From Candidatus Zhuqueibacterota bacterium 4572_119 (GTDB taxonomy: Bacteria; Zhuqueibacterota; Zhuqueibacteria; Thermofontimicrobiales; Thermofontimicrobiaceae): a stretch of 5,803 nucleotides of DNA. The stretch is taken from contig NBLI01000128.1 of the NCBI GenBank assembly GCA_002084535.1, positions 1 to 5,803 on the forward strand. The letters are read 5' to 3'. The notes beneath the pieces are model-generated. The model was not told where the DNA came from and did not search any database. It saw nothing but the letters and a program-made list of their open reading frames with translations. Positions 1 through 5,803 of the stretch are shown one piece after another (the stretch's first letter is position 1; the number at the start of each line of letters is the position of its first letter). Made by a program: the position numbers and the translations under genes.

Positions 1-962
1 TTTTTATCAAAATTATCAGACATTGATTTCGGTTGTTGTGCGTCACCATCAGATGCCTTCGCTTTGTTTTTAGACTCAAGCGTCTTCACAAAAAAACTAA
101 TCGCTTTGTTATCATATTCTAATTTATATTTTACTTTTAAGGCATCCAGAAATTCATAATATGCCTGCTCAATTTCTTTATTGTGCTTTCTGTAAATCGA
201 TTGTTTTATTTTTTCCCGTTCCTGTTCATAGGGTGGGGACGGATATTTTTTGACGTGAATAACTTTGATAATATAAACTCCATTTTCAACCTCTATTGGA
301 TCGGAGACTTCGCCATTTTTCATCGAAAACGCAGCGACATAAACAGGATTTTTATAAGATGTTACTCCCCATTTCAGGTAGCCTTTCTGTCCACCATCTT
401 TTGCAGTGGAAAGATCGTTGGAGACCTCTTTTGCCAGGTCAGAAAATTTTTCTCCGCTTTTTATTCTCCTCACAATCTTTCTGGCGCGAATAAGGTTTTG
501 CTTTTTTTGTTCGGCAGAGTTGTCAGTATTCTTAAGCACTATTTGGCTGATTTTAACTTCTTTGCTCGCTCGTTTATAATAATTTTTTATTCGCGATTCA
601 GGAATAATTTTTTCCATTACTTCTTTTTCAACCAGTCGCCTGAATAATAGTGTCTTTTTTCGTTCATTAATAAGCCTGGCAACATTTTCATCTTTATTCA
701 AATCATTTTGATAGGCACTGATAAGTTTCAGTTTTGTATCAATCATTTTTTCCAGGAATTTCTTCTTTTCATCAAGTGTGGCGTTTTGCACATCCTTTGT
801 TCGACGCCCTTCGCCAAATTTCTTTTCAAAATCGTTAATAGTAATTTTCCGCCCACCAACCCGGGCAACCATCTGCTTGTCGCTTTTACCGCAACCTGAA
901 ACTAAAAGTATTCCCATTAATAACAGAGCAACTTTGTTTAATAAAGCCTTTGCAATTCTCAT
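1..962 (-). CDS. PpiC/parvulin-type peptidyl-prolyl isomerase lipoprotein (PrsA/SurA-like), 3' end beyond window
   Basis: The frame is open from the ATG at 962-960 to the window edge, giving 320 residues with no stop. Residues 1-24 form a lipoprotein signal peptide: basic start (MRIAK), hydrophobic core (LLLMGILLV) and lipobox V21-S22-G23-C24, so the mature protein should be lipid-anchored outside the inner membrane. Residues 31-50 (VARVGGRKITINDFEKKF) resemble the start of a SurA-type N-terminal chaperone domain, followed by charged helices. A parvulin domain spans about 134-236, with KSGEKFSDLAKEVS, the DGGQKG turn (189-194), AAFSMKNGEVSDP and NGVYIIKV. The family isomerises prolyl bonds in exported proteins and acts as a chaperone. 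Both usual active-site histidines are replaced (Gln140, Tyr230), so catalysis is doubtful. Residues 295-320 are a polar, low-complexity stretch, possibly a linker to a further domain. The start is supported by GGAGG 4 nt upstream. The family call is firm; the exact orthologue is not. Confidence 0.9.
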   Translation of the reverse strand, partial: MRIAKALLNKVALLLMGILLVSGCGKSDKQMVARVGGRKITINDFEKKFGEGRRTKDVQNATLDEKKKFLEKMIDTKLKLISAYQNDLNKDENVARLINERKKTLLFRRLVEKEVMEKIIPESRIKNYYKRASKEVKISQIVLKNTDNSAEQKKQNLIRARKIVRRIKSGEKFSDLAKEVSNDLSTAKDGGQKGYLKWGVTSYKNPVYVAAFSMKNGEVSDPIEVENGVYIIKVIHVKKYPSPPYEQEREKIKQSIYRKHNKEIEQAYYEFLDALKVKYKLEYDNKAISFFVKTLESKNKAKASDGDAQQPKSMSDNFDK

Positions 963-966
963 TCTT

Positions 967-971
967 CCTCC
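967..971 (-). promoter_or_regulatory. Ribosome binding site of the parvulin lipoprotein gene
   Basis: GGAGG on the minus strand lies 4 nt before the ATG at 962-960. The spacing is short but the match is perfect. It fixes the start at the codon that gives a complete signal peptide; the next in-frame ATG (codon 16) lies inside the hydrophobic core and would destroy it. A run of eight A (minus strand) at 981-988 lies just upstream and keeps the leader unstructured. Confidence 0.75.
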
Positions 972-1011
972 GAAATCTAATTTTTTTTACATGCTCGTTT
1001 GCTAACAATTT

Positions 1012-1041
1012 TGTATAAAATAAAGAACCTTTGTACATGAA
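1012..1041 (-). promoter_or_regulatory. Weak candidate promoter for the parvulin lipoprotein gene
   Basis: Read on the minus strand, TATACA (1017-1012) could be a -10 box and TTCATG (1041-1036) a -35 box, 18 bp apart. Matches to the sigma-70 consensus are 4/6 and 3/6, so this is weak. Its position would give a leader of roughly 45 nt. A perfect TTGACA lies further upstream at 1217-1212, but no acceptable -10 box follows it at 15-19 bp. If the organism uses a Bacteroidota-type promoter (TTTG with TAnnTTTG), no clear example is visible in the gap. Confidence 0.25.
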
Positions 1042-1092
1042 AAACACAAGTACCTTTTGATTGTCTCAAACACAACACTCAACGACAAACCG

Positions 1093-1125
1093 TTGTAAAC
1101 AATTAATTTTTAACTGTTTAGACAA
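1093..1125. repeat. Imperfect AT-rich inverted repeat (possible operator or weak hairpin)
   Basis: The left arm TTGTAAACAATTAA (1093-1106) and right arm TTAACTGTTTAGACAA (1110-1125) are separated by TTT. The inner ten positions pair with one mismatch, then two extra bases (AG) in the right arm, then four more pairs. As RNA this would be a weak, A-U-rich hairpin without a terminator-type U tract, so a DNA-binding dyad is at least as likely. It sits about 130 bp upstream of the parvulin start. Confidence 0.35.
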
Positions 1126-1143
1126 GCATGGTTAACAATTGCT

Positions 1144-1210
1144 ATTCACCCGCCCTCACCACAACTGCGCCTTATTGTTTAATTTACAAGCACTTACACC
1201 CGATTCACCC
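1144..1210. repeat. Pair of ATTCACCC direct repeats
   Basis: ATTCACCC occurs at 1144-1151 and again at 1203-1210 on the plus strand (GGGTGAAT on the minus strand), 59 bp apart. These are the most GC-rich patches of an otherwise AT-rich gap just downstream of mfd. Two copies of an 8-mer may be chance; recorded as an observation without an assigned role. Confidence 0.3.
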
Positions 1211-1241
1211 TTGTCAAATTTAACAATTTCAAGATAGAAGT

Positions 1242-4200
1242 TTATAACAGCTTTTCCAAGAAATTTTTACTATATTCAACTTCGTTGTTAACGGTGTCGG
1301 GAATTTCTAACTGAATCCCAAAATCTTCATTTTTCCCCTGGCTGAACTGAAACGCACCGCTGGCTTTTTTTATTATCCTACTTATTTTATTTTCAATTAG
1401 TTCCCTGTTTTTGCTGTTAACGAGTTCATCAGAGAAATAACAACTCAATCTTTGTTTATCAATTTTGATTCGCTTAAACCCCATCTCCTGGCCAATTAGC
1501 TTTAGCTCAATGAAATCAAACAGGTTTAGAACCGCTATCGGCATTTTGCCAAACCGGTCTTGAATCTCTTCTTTTATTTTATATATTTCGTTCAAATCCG
1601 TTTCATTGGCAAGACGGCGATAAATATCCACTTTAAATTCCGGGTGATTTATATAATCATCCGGCAAAAAAGCATCTTGTGCAAATTCAACACGGACCTC
1701 TTCAAGTTTAGCTTTTTCAGATATCGGCTTACCTTCCTGCTCCATTTTGAGTTCTTTGACTGCCTCGTCAATAATCCTGGTGTACAGGTCAAAGCCCAAT
1801 GCCACAATATGGCCGCTTTGCTGAGCCCCTAAAATATTCCCGGCGCCACGAATCTCCAGATCTCTCATCGCGATATTGAATCCCGCTCCCAAATCTGTAA
1901 ACTCCTCGATAATGCGCAGCCGCTTAAGCGAGTCCCGGGTCAAACTCTTGACAGATGGTATCAGAAGATATGCAAAAGCCCGTTGCGTTGATCGTCCAAC
2001 GCGACCTCTTAGTTGATATAATTGAGATAGCCCGAAACGATCCGCCCTGTTAATAATCAAGGTGTTTACATTGGGAATATCCAATCCAGATTCTATGATC
2101 ATCGTTGAAACAAGACAATGGTATTTTTTAGTGGCAAAATCCCACATCACCTTTTCCAGTTGTTTTTCATCCATCTGTCCATGAGCGACAGCTACATTTA
2201 TTTCAGGTACATGTTTTCGTATTAGGTTTGCCATTGACTCAATCGTTCTCACCCTGTTATGCACAAAGAAAACCTGCCCACCCCTGTCTGCCTCTTTTAA
2301 AATTGCTGCCCGAATAATATCCATATTAAATTGAGCGATTTCTGTGTATATTGGTTGCCGGTTATTTGGTGGGGTCGTTATCAAAGACATGTCCCGAATA
2401 CCCAGCATCGCCATATTCAAAGTTCTGGGAATGGGTGTCGCTGACATACTCAAAACATCAACATTGGTATATTTCTTTTTCAACTCTTCCTTTTTCCTGA
2501 CACCAAAGCGGTGTTCTTCGTCAATAACCAGCAATCCCAATTTTTTAAAATGGATATCATTCGAAAGCAAGCGGTGGGTACCAATTACGATATCAATTTT
2601 TCCCTGTTGCAGTTTTTCAACCACCCTTTTCTGCTGAGATGTTGTTCTAAACCTCGAAAGCATTTCTATATTTACCGGGAATTCCTTCAACCGTTCCCGA
2701 AACAAATCATAATGCTGTAGTGCTAAAATTGTCGTTGGAACCAACACCGCCACCTGTTTTCCACTATTAACCGCCTTAAAAGAAGCCCTGACAGCGACTT
2801 CCGTTTTACCATAGCCAACATCACCGCAAACAAGGCGATCCATTGGATGAAGCGCCTCCATATCCTTTTTAATCTCTTCCGTTGCCCGCTTCTGATCCGG
2901 CGTATCATCATATTCAAAAGAAGCTTCCAATTCTTTTTGCCACAAAGAATCTTTTGAAAAAGCAAACCCGGTTTTCATCTTACGCTTTGCATAGAGTGTG
3001 GTTAATTCTTTCGCGATTTCTTTAATATGCTTTTTAGTGCTTTTTTTAAGCCGCTCCCAATCAGCCCCACCTAACTTGCTCAATGCCGGGATCACGCCGT
3101 CTTTTGCTGAATACTTTTGCACCCGGTCCATTTTCTCCAACGGAACATATAAAAAATCCCCGCCGCGATACTCAACTTTTAGGCATTCTCGCTCATGCTC
3201 CCTGACCTGAATTTTCTTTAATCCCTGGTACCGTCCAACACCCTTGTCCACATGAACAACAAAATCACCCAGGCTAAGCGAGTTAATCTGCTGAATCGTT
3301 AATCCGTGCTTTATTTTCTTCCTGCGTCGCCAACGAATTGGTCTGCCAAAAAATTGGTTGTCAGTAAAAACAGCTACACGACCCTTATTAAAAACAAAGC
3401 CACTATTTAAGCCAATGGGCAGCAGGCTAATATTTTCTAAGTCAATATTTTCTTCACTAAACAATTCCTCAATTCTCTCAACTTGCTCGGAATTTTCACA
3501 CAAAAAAAACACCCGGGTTTGTTTTTGTTTCTGAAAAAAAGCTATTTTCTCTTTTAATAATTTAAAATTTCCTTTTAGCAATTCCTGATTATGTGCTTCA
3601 AAATCGAAAGCCATTGTCGTTTGGGGGTTTTTAAAAGAATTCGTGAAAATAACAGAGAAGCTGTCTAATTTTTTTAGGACAGTATTCCACGATAAATAAT
3701 TATCTTCGTCTTCTTTTTTCAATTCTCCTTTTTTACCATCATCTTCCAAAGAATCACCAAACTGAAAAAAATCATCCACCTCTCGCTTTATTATTTCAAC
3801 TTCATCAATAAAAAAAATTGTGTTTTCAGGATAAAAGTCAAAAAAACTCTCCATTTTTGAATCTGAAAATTCACCCTGGTCTTCAGGGAATTGCGGATAA
3901 ATCGCTAATGTTGGCAATTGTTTTAGCGATCTTTGGGTGGTAGGATCAAAAAGCCTGATCGACTCAACAGAGTTAGCAAAAAACTCAATCCGGCAAGGAA
4001 ATTCGCTTGAATAAGGAAAAACATCTATAATTCCTCCGCGAATGCTCATTTCACCCCAATTCTCAACGATATTTTCCCTGACAAAGCCAAGCTCTGTTAG
4101 CAGCTCTTTGAAGCGCTCAAAGTCAATTTCTTTATTCTTTTCAAGAAACAGCCGCTTATTCTTAAACGATTGCCTGGAAGGGAATTTTTGAACCAAGTTT

Positions 4201-4571
4201 TTTGCGGAAACAATACTCACACTTTTCCGCATTTCCATTAATTTCTCAAACCCTGAGAGAAGGTGACTTTTCGTCCATGAATCAAACAGCGCTTTCTTGT
4301 CTGCAAAATCGCTCATTTTTGGAAAATAAGCAACATGAGCGTGACCGAGTAAAACCTCAACATCGTTTTTTACAATTTCTTCCTGCTCGCCCTCCCCGGT
4401 AATATATACAACAGGCCTATCCATTGAATCAGATAAATACGACAAAAATATAGCCTTTAAAGAACCAGCCAGCCCTTTTACATATATTTTCTTTTCGGAT
4501 TCAAAATCTCTTACAATTTGCTGAACGATTTTAGAATTTGAAAAAACATTTTGTATTTCAGATATCACCAT
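1242..4571 (-). CDS. mfd: Transcription-repair coupling factor Mfd
   Basis: This 1109-residue SF2 DNA translocase matches full-length Mfd (E. coli 1148). The family displaces RNA polymerase stalled at DNA lesions and recruits UvrA. The N-terminal UvrB-like part has WGEMSIRGGIIDVFP (172-186); Arg178, Arg194 and Phe198 keep the spacing of the E. coli UvrA-contacting residues Arg165, Arg181 and Phe185. A poorly conserved, partly acidic stretch follows (about 265-300). The RNA-polymerase-interacting CarD-like domain is about 430-500 (GDFVVHVDKGVGRY, LYVPLEKMDRV). Motor motifs are complete: TPDQ 557-560, Walker A GDVGYGKT 583-590, DEEH 684-687, SATPIPRTL 710-718, motif V around 822-833 and QLRGRVGR 853-860. 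The TRG motif (about 895-918) and C-terminal regulatory domain (IYRRLA 983-988) follow. It starts 3 nt after murQ stops, so the two are probably cotranscribed. No domain is lost; the identification is secure. Confidence 0.98.
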   Translation of the reverse strand: MVISEIQNVFSNSKIVQQIVRDFESEKKIYVKGLAGSLKAIFLSYLSDSMDRPVVYITGEGEQEEIVKNDVEVLLGHAHVAYFPKMSDFADKKALFDSWTKSHLLSGFEKLMEMRKSVSIVSAKNLVQKFPSRQSFKNKRLFLEKNKEIDFERFKELLTELGFVRENIVENWGEMSIRGGIIDVFPYSSEFPCRIEFFANSVESIRLFDPTTQRSLKQLPTLAIYPQFPEDQGEFSDSKMESFFDFYPENTIFFIDEVEIIKREVDDFFQFGDSLEDDGKKGELKKEDEDNYLSWNTVLKKLDSFSVIFTNSFKNPQTTMAFDFEAHNQELLKGNFKLLKEKIAFFQKQKQTRVFFLCENSEQVERIEELFSEENIDLENISLLPIGLNSGFVFNKGRVAVFTDNQFFGRPIRWRRRKKIKHGLTIQQINSLSLGDFVVHVDKGVGRYQGLKKIQVREHERECLKVEYRGGDFLYVPLEKMDRVQKYSAKDGVIPALSKLGGADWERLKKSTKKHIKEIAKELTTLYAKRKMKTGFAFSKDSLWQKELEASFEYDDTPDQKRATEEIKKDMEALHPMDRLVCGDVGYGKTEVAVRASFKAVNSGKQVAVLVPTTILALQHYDLFRERLKEFPVNIEMLSRFRTTSQQKRVVEKLQQGKIDIVIGTHRLLSNDIHFKKLGLLVIDEEHRFGVRKKEELKKKYTNVDVLSMSATPIPRTLNMAMLGIRDMSLITTPPNNRQPIYTEIAQFNMDIIRAAILKEADRGGQVFFVHNRVRTIESMANLIRKHVPEINVAVAHGQMDEKQLEKVMWDFATKKYHCLVSTMIIESGLDIPNVNTLIINRADRFGLSQLYQLRGRVGRSTQRAFAYLLIPSVKSLTRDSLKRLRIIEEFTDLGAGFNIAMRDLEIRGAGNILGAQQSGHIVALGFDLYTRIIDEAVKELKMEQEGKPISEKAKLEEVRVEFAQDAFLPDDYINHPEFKVDIYRRLANETDLNEIYKIKEEIQDRFGKMPIAVLNLFDFIELKLIGQEMGFKRIKIDKQRLSCYFSDELVNSKNRELIENKISRIIKKASGAFQFSQGKNEDFGIQLEIPDTVNNEVEYSKNFLEKLL

Positions 4572-4589
4572 TTATCAATCAAAATCCTT
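4572..4589 (-). promoter_or_regulatory. murQ-mfd junction with mfd ribosome binding site inside murQ
   Basis: The murQ TGA (4577-4575) and the mfd ATG (4571-4569) are separated by only three bases. The best Shine-Dalgarno match, AAGGA at 4589-4585, lies within the last codons of murQ with a long 13-nt spacer. A modest site at this spacing beside an upstream stop suggests that mfd translation is coupled to murQ by re-initiation. No promoter is apparent at the junction. Confidence 0.55.
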
Positions 4590-5495
4590 CTCAATGGCAT
4601 CTCTTACAAATCCTCCGGCTAATTCAAGGCGTCTTTGCGCCTGCTCAACATCAACTCCCTTTAAAATCATTACGATAGCCGTTTTTACGTGCCCCCCGGC
4701 TTTGTTTAGCACTTTTTGAGCAGTTTCATAATCAACACCCGTAACCATCACAACGGTTCTCTTAGATCTCTCTTCAAGTTTTTTAGAGGTCATTTGCAGA
4801 TCGACCATCATGTTTGTATATACCTTGCCTAACCGAATCATTGTTGTTGTTGTTAACAAATTTAAAACCATCTTTTGTGCTGTTCCGGACTTCATCCTCG
4901 TTGACCCCATTATTACTTCAGGACCAACAACAGGACATATGGCAACATCCACATCAAGCTCCAGTTGGCTTCGATCCGTACAGGTAACATACAATGTTTT
5001 CGCGCCAATCTCTTTTGCCTTTTCGATTGCTCCAACCACGTAAGGAGTAATACGGCTTGCTGAAATCCCGCAAGCAACATCTTTTTTGGTAAAACCAAGC
5101 TCCATTAAATCACGCGCGCCGACATCCTTTTTATCTTCAGCTCCTTCCTGGGCTTCGACCAAAGCCTTTTTACCCCCCGCGATAATCCCCTGAACCAACT
5201 TGGGGTCTGCTCCAAATGTGGGCGGGATTTCAGAAGAATCGAGCACACCCAACCTGCCACTTGTTCCGGCTCCAATATAAATTAACCGACCACCATTTTT
5301 TATGGCATCAACCACGATGTCAACCGCCTTTGCGATATAGGGAATTTCCTTTTCCACAGCAAAAGCAACGGTTTTATCCTGACTGTTAATTAGCCTTAAG
5401 ATATCTTCAACGCCTAAAGAATCAATATTTAATGTATCTGGGTTCTGTTTTTCTGTAATCAAAGTTTTCAGCTTTTCATAAAGAGTATTTTCCAT
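4575..5495 (-). CDS. murQ: N-acetylmuramic acid 6-phosphate etherase MurQ
   Basis: The 306-residue product has the normal length for MurQ (E. coli about 298). The enzyme is cytoplasmic and cleaves the D-lactyl ether of MurNAc 6-phosphate to give GlcNAc 6-phosphate and lactate, a step in recycling or using cell-wall muramic acid. The SIS-fold sugar-phosphate region begins with GRLIYIGAGTSGRLGVLDSS (69-88). Glu89 in that DSSE motif and Glu120 in EGAED correspond to the catalytic pair Glu83 and Glu114 of E. coli. The family signature GSTRMKSGTAQKMVLN is at 197-212, and the C-terminal helical part (KTAIVMILKGVD, GGFVRDAIEK) is intact. The loop usually reading SGRTPYV reads SRITPYV here (147-153). 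The absence of kinase and regulatory domains separates it from GCKR. No etherase partner such as anmK or a MurNAc transporter lies in the window, so the sugar source is unknown. Confidence 0.97.
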   Translation of the reverse strand: MENTLYEKLKTLITEKQNPDTLNIDSLGVEDILRLINSQDKTVAFAVEKEIPYIAKAVDIVVDAIKNGGRLIYIGAGTSGRLGVLDSSEIPPTFGADPKLVQGIIAGGKKALVEAQEGAEDKKDVGARDLMELGFTKKDVACGISASRITPYVVGAIEKAKEIGAKTLYVTCTDRSQLELDVDVAICPVVGPEVIMGSTRMKSGTAQKMVLNLLTTTTMIRLGKVYTNMMVDLQMTSKKLEERSKRTVVMVTGVDYETAQKVLNKAGGHVKTAIVMILKGVDVEQAQRRLELAGGFVRDAIEKDFD

Positions 5496-5506
5496 TTCCT
5501 TTTCAA

Positions 5507-5511
5507 CCTCC
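5507..5511 (-). promoter_or_regulatory. Ribosome binding site of murQ
   Basis: GGAGG on the minus strand is 11 nt before the murQ ATG at 5495-5493. A second purine run (AAAAGGAA) abuts the start codon but is too close to serve alone. The 52-base spacer to rsmG (5496-5547) contains no clear promoter or terminator, in keeping with read-through from rsmG. Confidence 0.6.
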
Positions 5512-5547
5512 AGTTTATTTTGCTCCTAATTTTCTAAATTGACTCGC

Positions 5548-5803
5548 TTATATCAAATCGGCTTTTTTAATAATGACAAAAAAGCGACCTTTTACAGCAC
5601 TGACAAAACTTTTGTCCATTTCAATTATATTTATTTTTATACTTTTAAATTTACTTTCTAACTCTCTGATTTCCGAATCTACATCGCCACCCTTCCAGGC
5701 AATATAATATCCATCATTTTTTAAAAGGCTTTCAACCCAGCCATAGACAATATCCAGGTTCCCAACAGCCCTGCTGAACACATAATCAAAACGCGATGCA
5801 AAC
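5548..5803 (-). CDS. rsmG: 16S rRNA (guanine-527-N7)-methyltransferase RsmG (GidB), C-terminal part only
   Basis: The frame is open from the right edge of the window to a TAA at 5550-5548, giving 84 C-terminal residues of a protein whose family is about 200-240 long. The visible part matches the second half of the RsmG Rossmann-fold methyltransferase: FDYVFSRAVGNLD (family pattern FDvVtaRAVa.L), then a helix and LLKNDGYYIAWKGG (family LLkpGG.ll..KG), ending in a beta strand RFFVIIKK. RsmG uses S-adenosylmethionine to methylate N7 of G527 in 16S rRNA; its loss is known to give low-level streptomycin resistance in several bacteria. The SAM-binding glycine loop would lie upstream, outside the window. 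A GTG at 5781 is internal and not the true start, because homology continues before it. The assignment rests on a short but characteristic stretch. Confidence 0.85.
   Translation of the reverse strand, partial: FASRFDYVFSRAVGNLDIVYGWVESLLKNDGYYIAWKGGDVDSEIRELESKFKSIKINIIEMDKSFVSAVKGRFFVIIKKADLI

Larger units (their letters stand above)
1003..1228. repeat. Dispersed short repeat TAACAATT, three exact copies and one variant
   Basis: The plus strand has TAACAATT at 1003-1010, 1133-1140 and 1221-1228, and a near copy, TAAACAATT, at 1096-1104. All lie in the non-coding gap before the parvulin gene. The copies share one orientation but are unevenly spaced (roughly 90-130 bp between exact copies). 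They could be regulator half-sites or chance words in AT-rich DNA; no function can be read from sequence alone. Confidence 0.35.
963..1241. other. AT-rich non-coding gap between mfd and the parvulin gene
   Basis: These 279 bases separate the mfd stop from the parvulin start and hold no credible reading frame on either strand. There is no GC-rich stem followed by a T tract on the minus strand, so no intrinsic terminator after mfd can be named. The gap contains a possible promoter, the word TAACAATT (plus strand) three times, an imperfect AT-rich dyad at 1093-1125, and two copies of ATTCACCC. Its length contrasts with the 3-nt murQ-mfd junction, and suggests that the parvulin gene has separate or additional transcriptional control. 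Confidence 0.7.

Noticed and set aside
183..647. Plus-strand open frame of 154 codons
   Set aside because: It lies wholly antisense to the parvulin lipoprotein gene, whose minus-strand frame has a lipobox signal peptide, a ribosome binding site and clear domain motifs. The plus-strand product is a Phe-rich string of no recognisable family, typical of a shadow of Lys/Glu-rich coding sequence.
1093..1125. The dyad as an intrinsic terminator of mfd
   Set aside because: The stem is almost entirely A-T, lies more than 100 bases after the mfd stop and is not followed by a T run on the minus strand.
1212..1217. Perfect TTGACA on the minus strand as a -35 box just after mfd
   Set aside because: At spacings of 15-19 bp the following hexamers (TAAGTG, AAGTGC, AGTGCT, GTGCTT, TGCTTG) do not resemble TATAAT, so it is not called as a promoter on its own.
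2723..2965. Minus-strand open frame of 80 codons in a different frame from mfd
   Set aside because: It overlaps the region encoding the Mfd Walker A motif, is rich in Arg and Trp, and shows no domain. The mfd frame is continuous through it, so there is no frameshift.
4575..5495. Reading this gene as a glucokinase regulator (GCKR) or a general SIS-domain isomerase
   Set aside because: Length, a single SIS region, the DSSE and EGAED catalytic glutamates and the GSTRMKSGTAQK signature point specifically to MurQ.
5548..5781. Stand-alone 77-residue gene starting at GTG 5781
   Set aside because: The same frame is open to the window edge and RsmG-like sequence (FDYVFSRAV) crosses this GTG, so it is an internal codon of a truncated rsmG.

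Overview
The window carries four protein genes, all on the minus strand, read from right to left: the 3' end of rsmG (16S rRNA m7G methyltransferase), a complete murQ (N-acetylmuramic acid 6-phosphate etherase), a complete mfd (transcription-repair coupling factor), and a long 5' part of a gene for a lipoprotein with a PpiC/parvulin-type peptidyl-prolyl isomerase domain (PrsA/SurA-like), which runs off the left edge. No gene on the plus strand is supported; the open plus-strand frames lie antisense to these genes. I see no tRNA, rRNA, CRISPR array, insertion sequence or phage gene.

The DNA is AT-rich by eye, Shine-Dalgarno sequences are purine-rich and conventional, and the parvulin protein has a lipoprotein signal peptide. 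A parvulin/SurA-like gene just after mfd, in AT-rich DNA, would fit a diderm bacterium, perhaps of the FCB superphylum or a neighbouring uncultured lineage. That placement is an inference from gene order and style only; nothing here fixes a phylum.

Layout: 5548-5803 rsmG C-terminus; 5496-5547 short spacer with the murQ ribosome binding site; 4575-5495 murQ; a 3-nt gap; 1242-4571 mfd; 963-1241 an AT-rich non-coding gap of 279 bases, the only sizeable one; 1-962 parvulin lipoprotein, incomplete. The tight murQ-mfd junction suggests one transcript with translational coupling, probably including rsmG. The parvulin gene may have its own promoter in the 279-base gap, which also holds repeated TAACAATT words and an imperfect dyad.

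The genes do not form one pathway. They are housekeeping functions: ribosome modification, recycling of cell-wall amino sugar, repair of transcription-blocking DNA lesions, and folding of exported proteins. I found no convincing new system. The points most worth a second look are the parvulin domain, which lacks both histidines of the classic active site, a two-residue change in a normally conserved MurQ loop, and the repeated motifs upstream of the parvulin gene.
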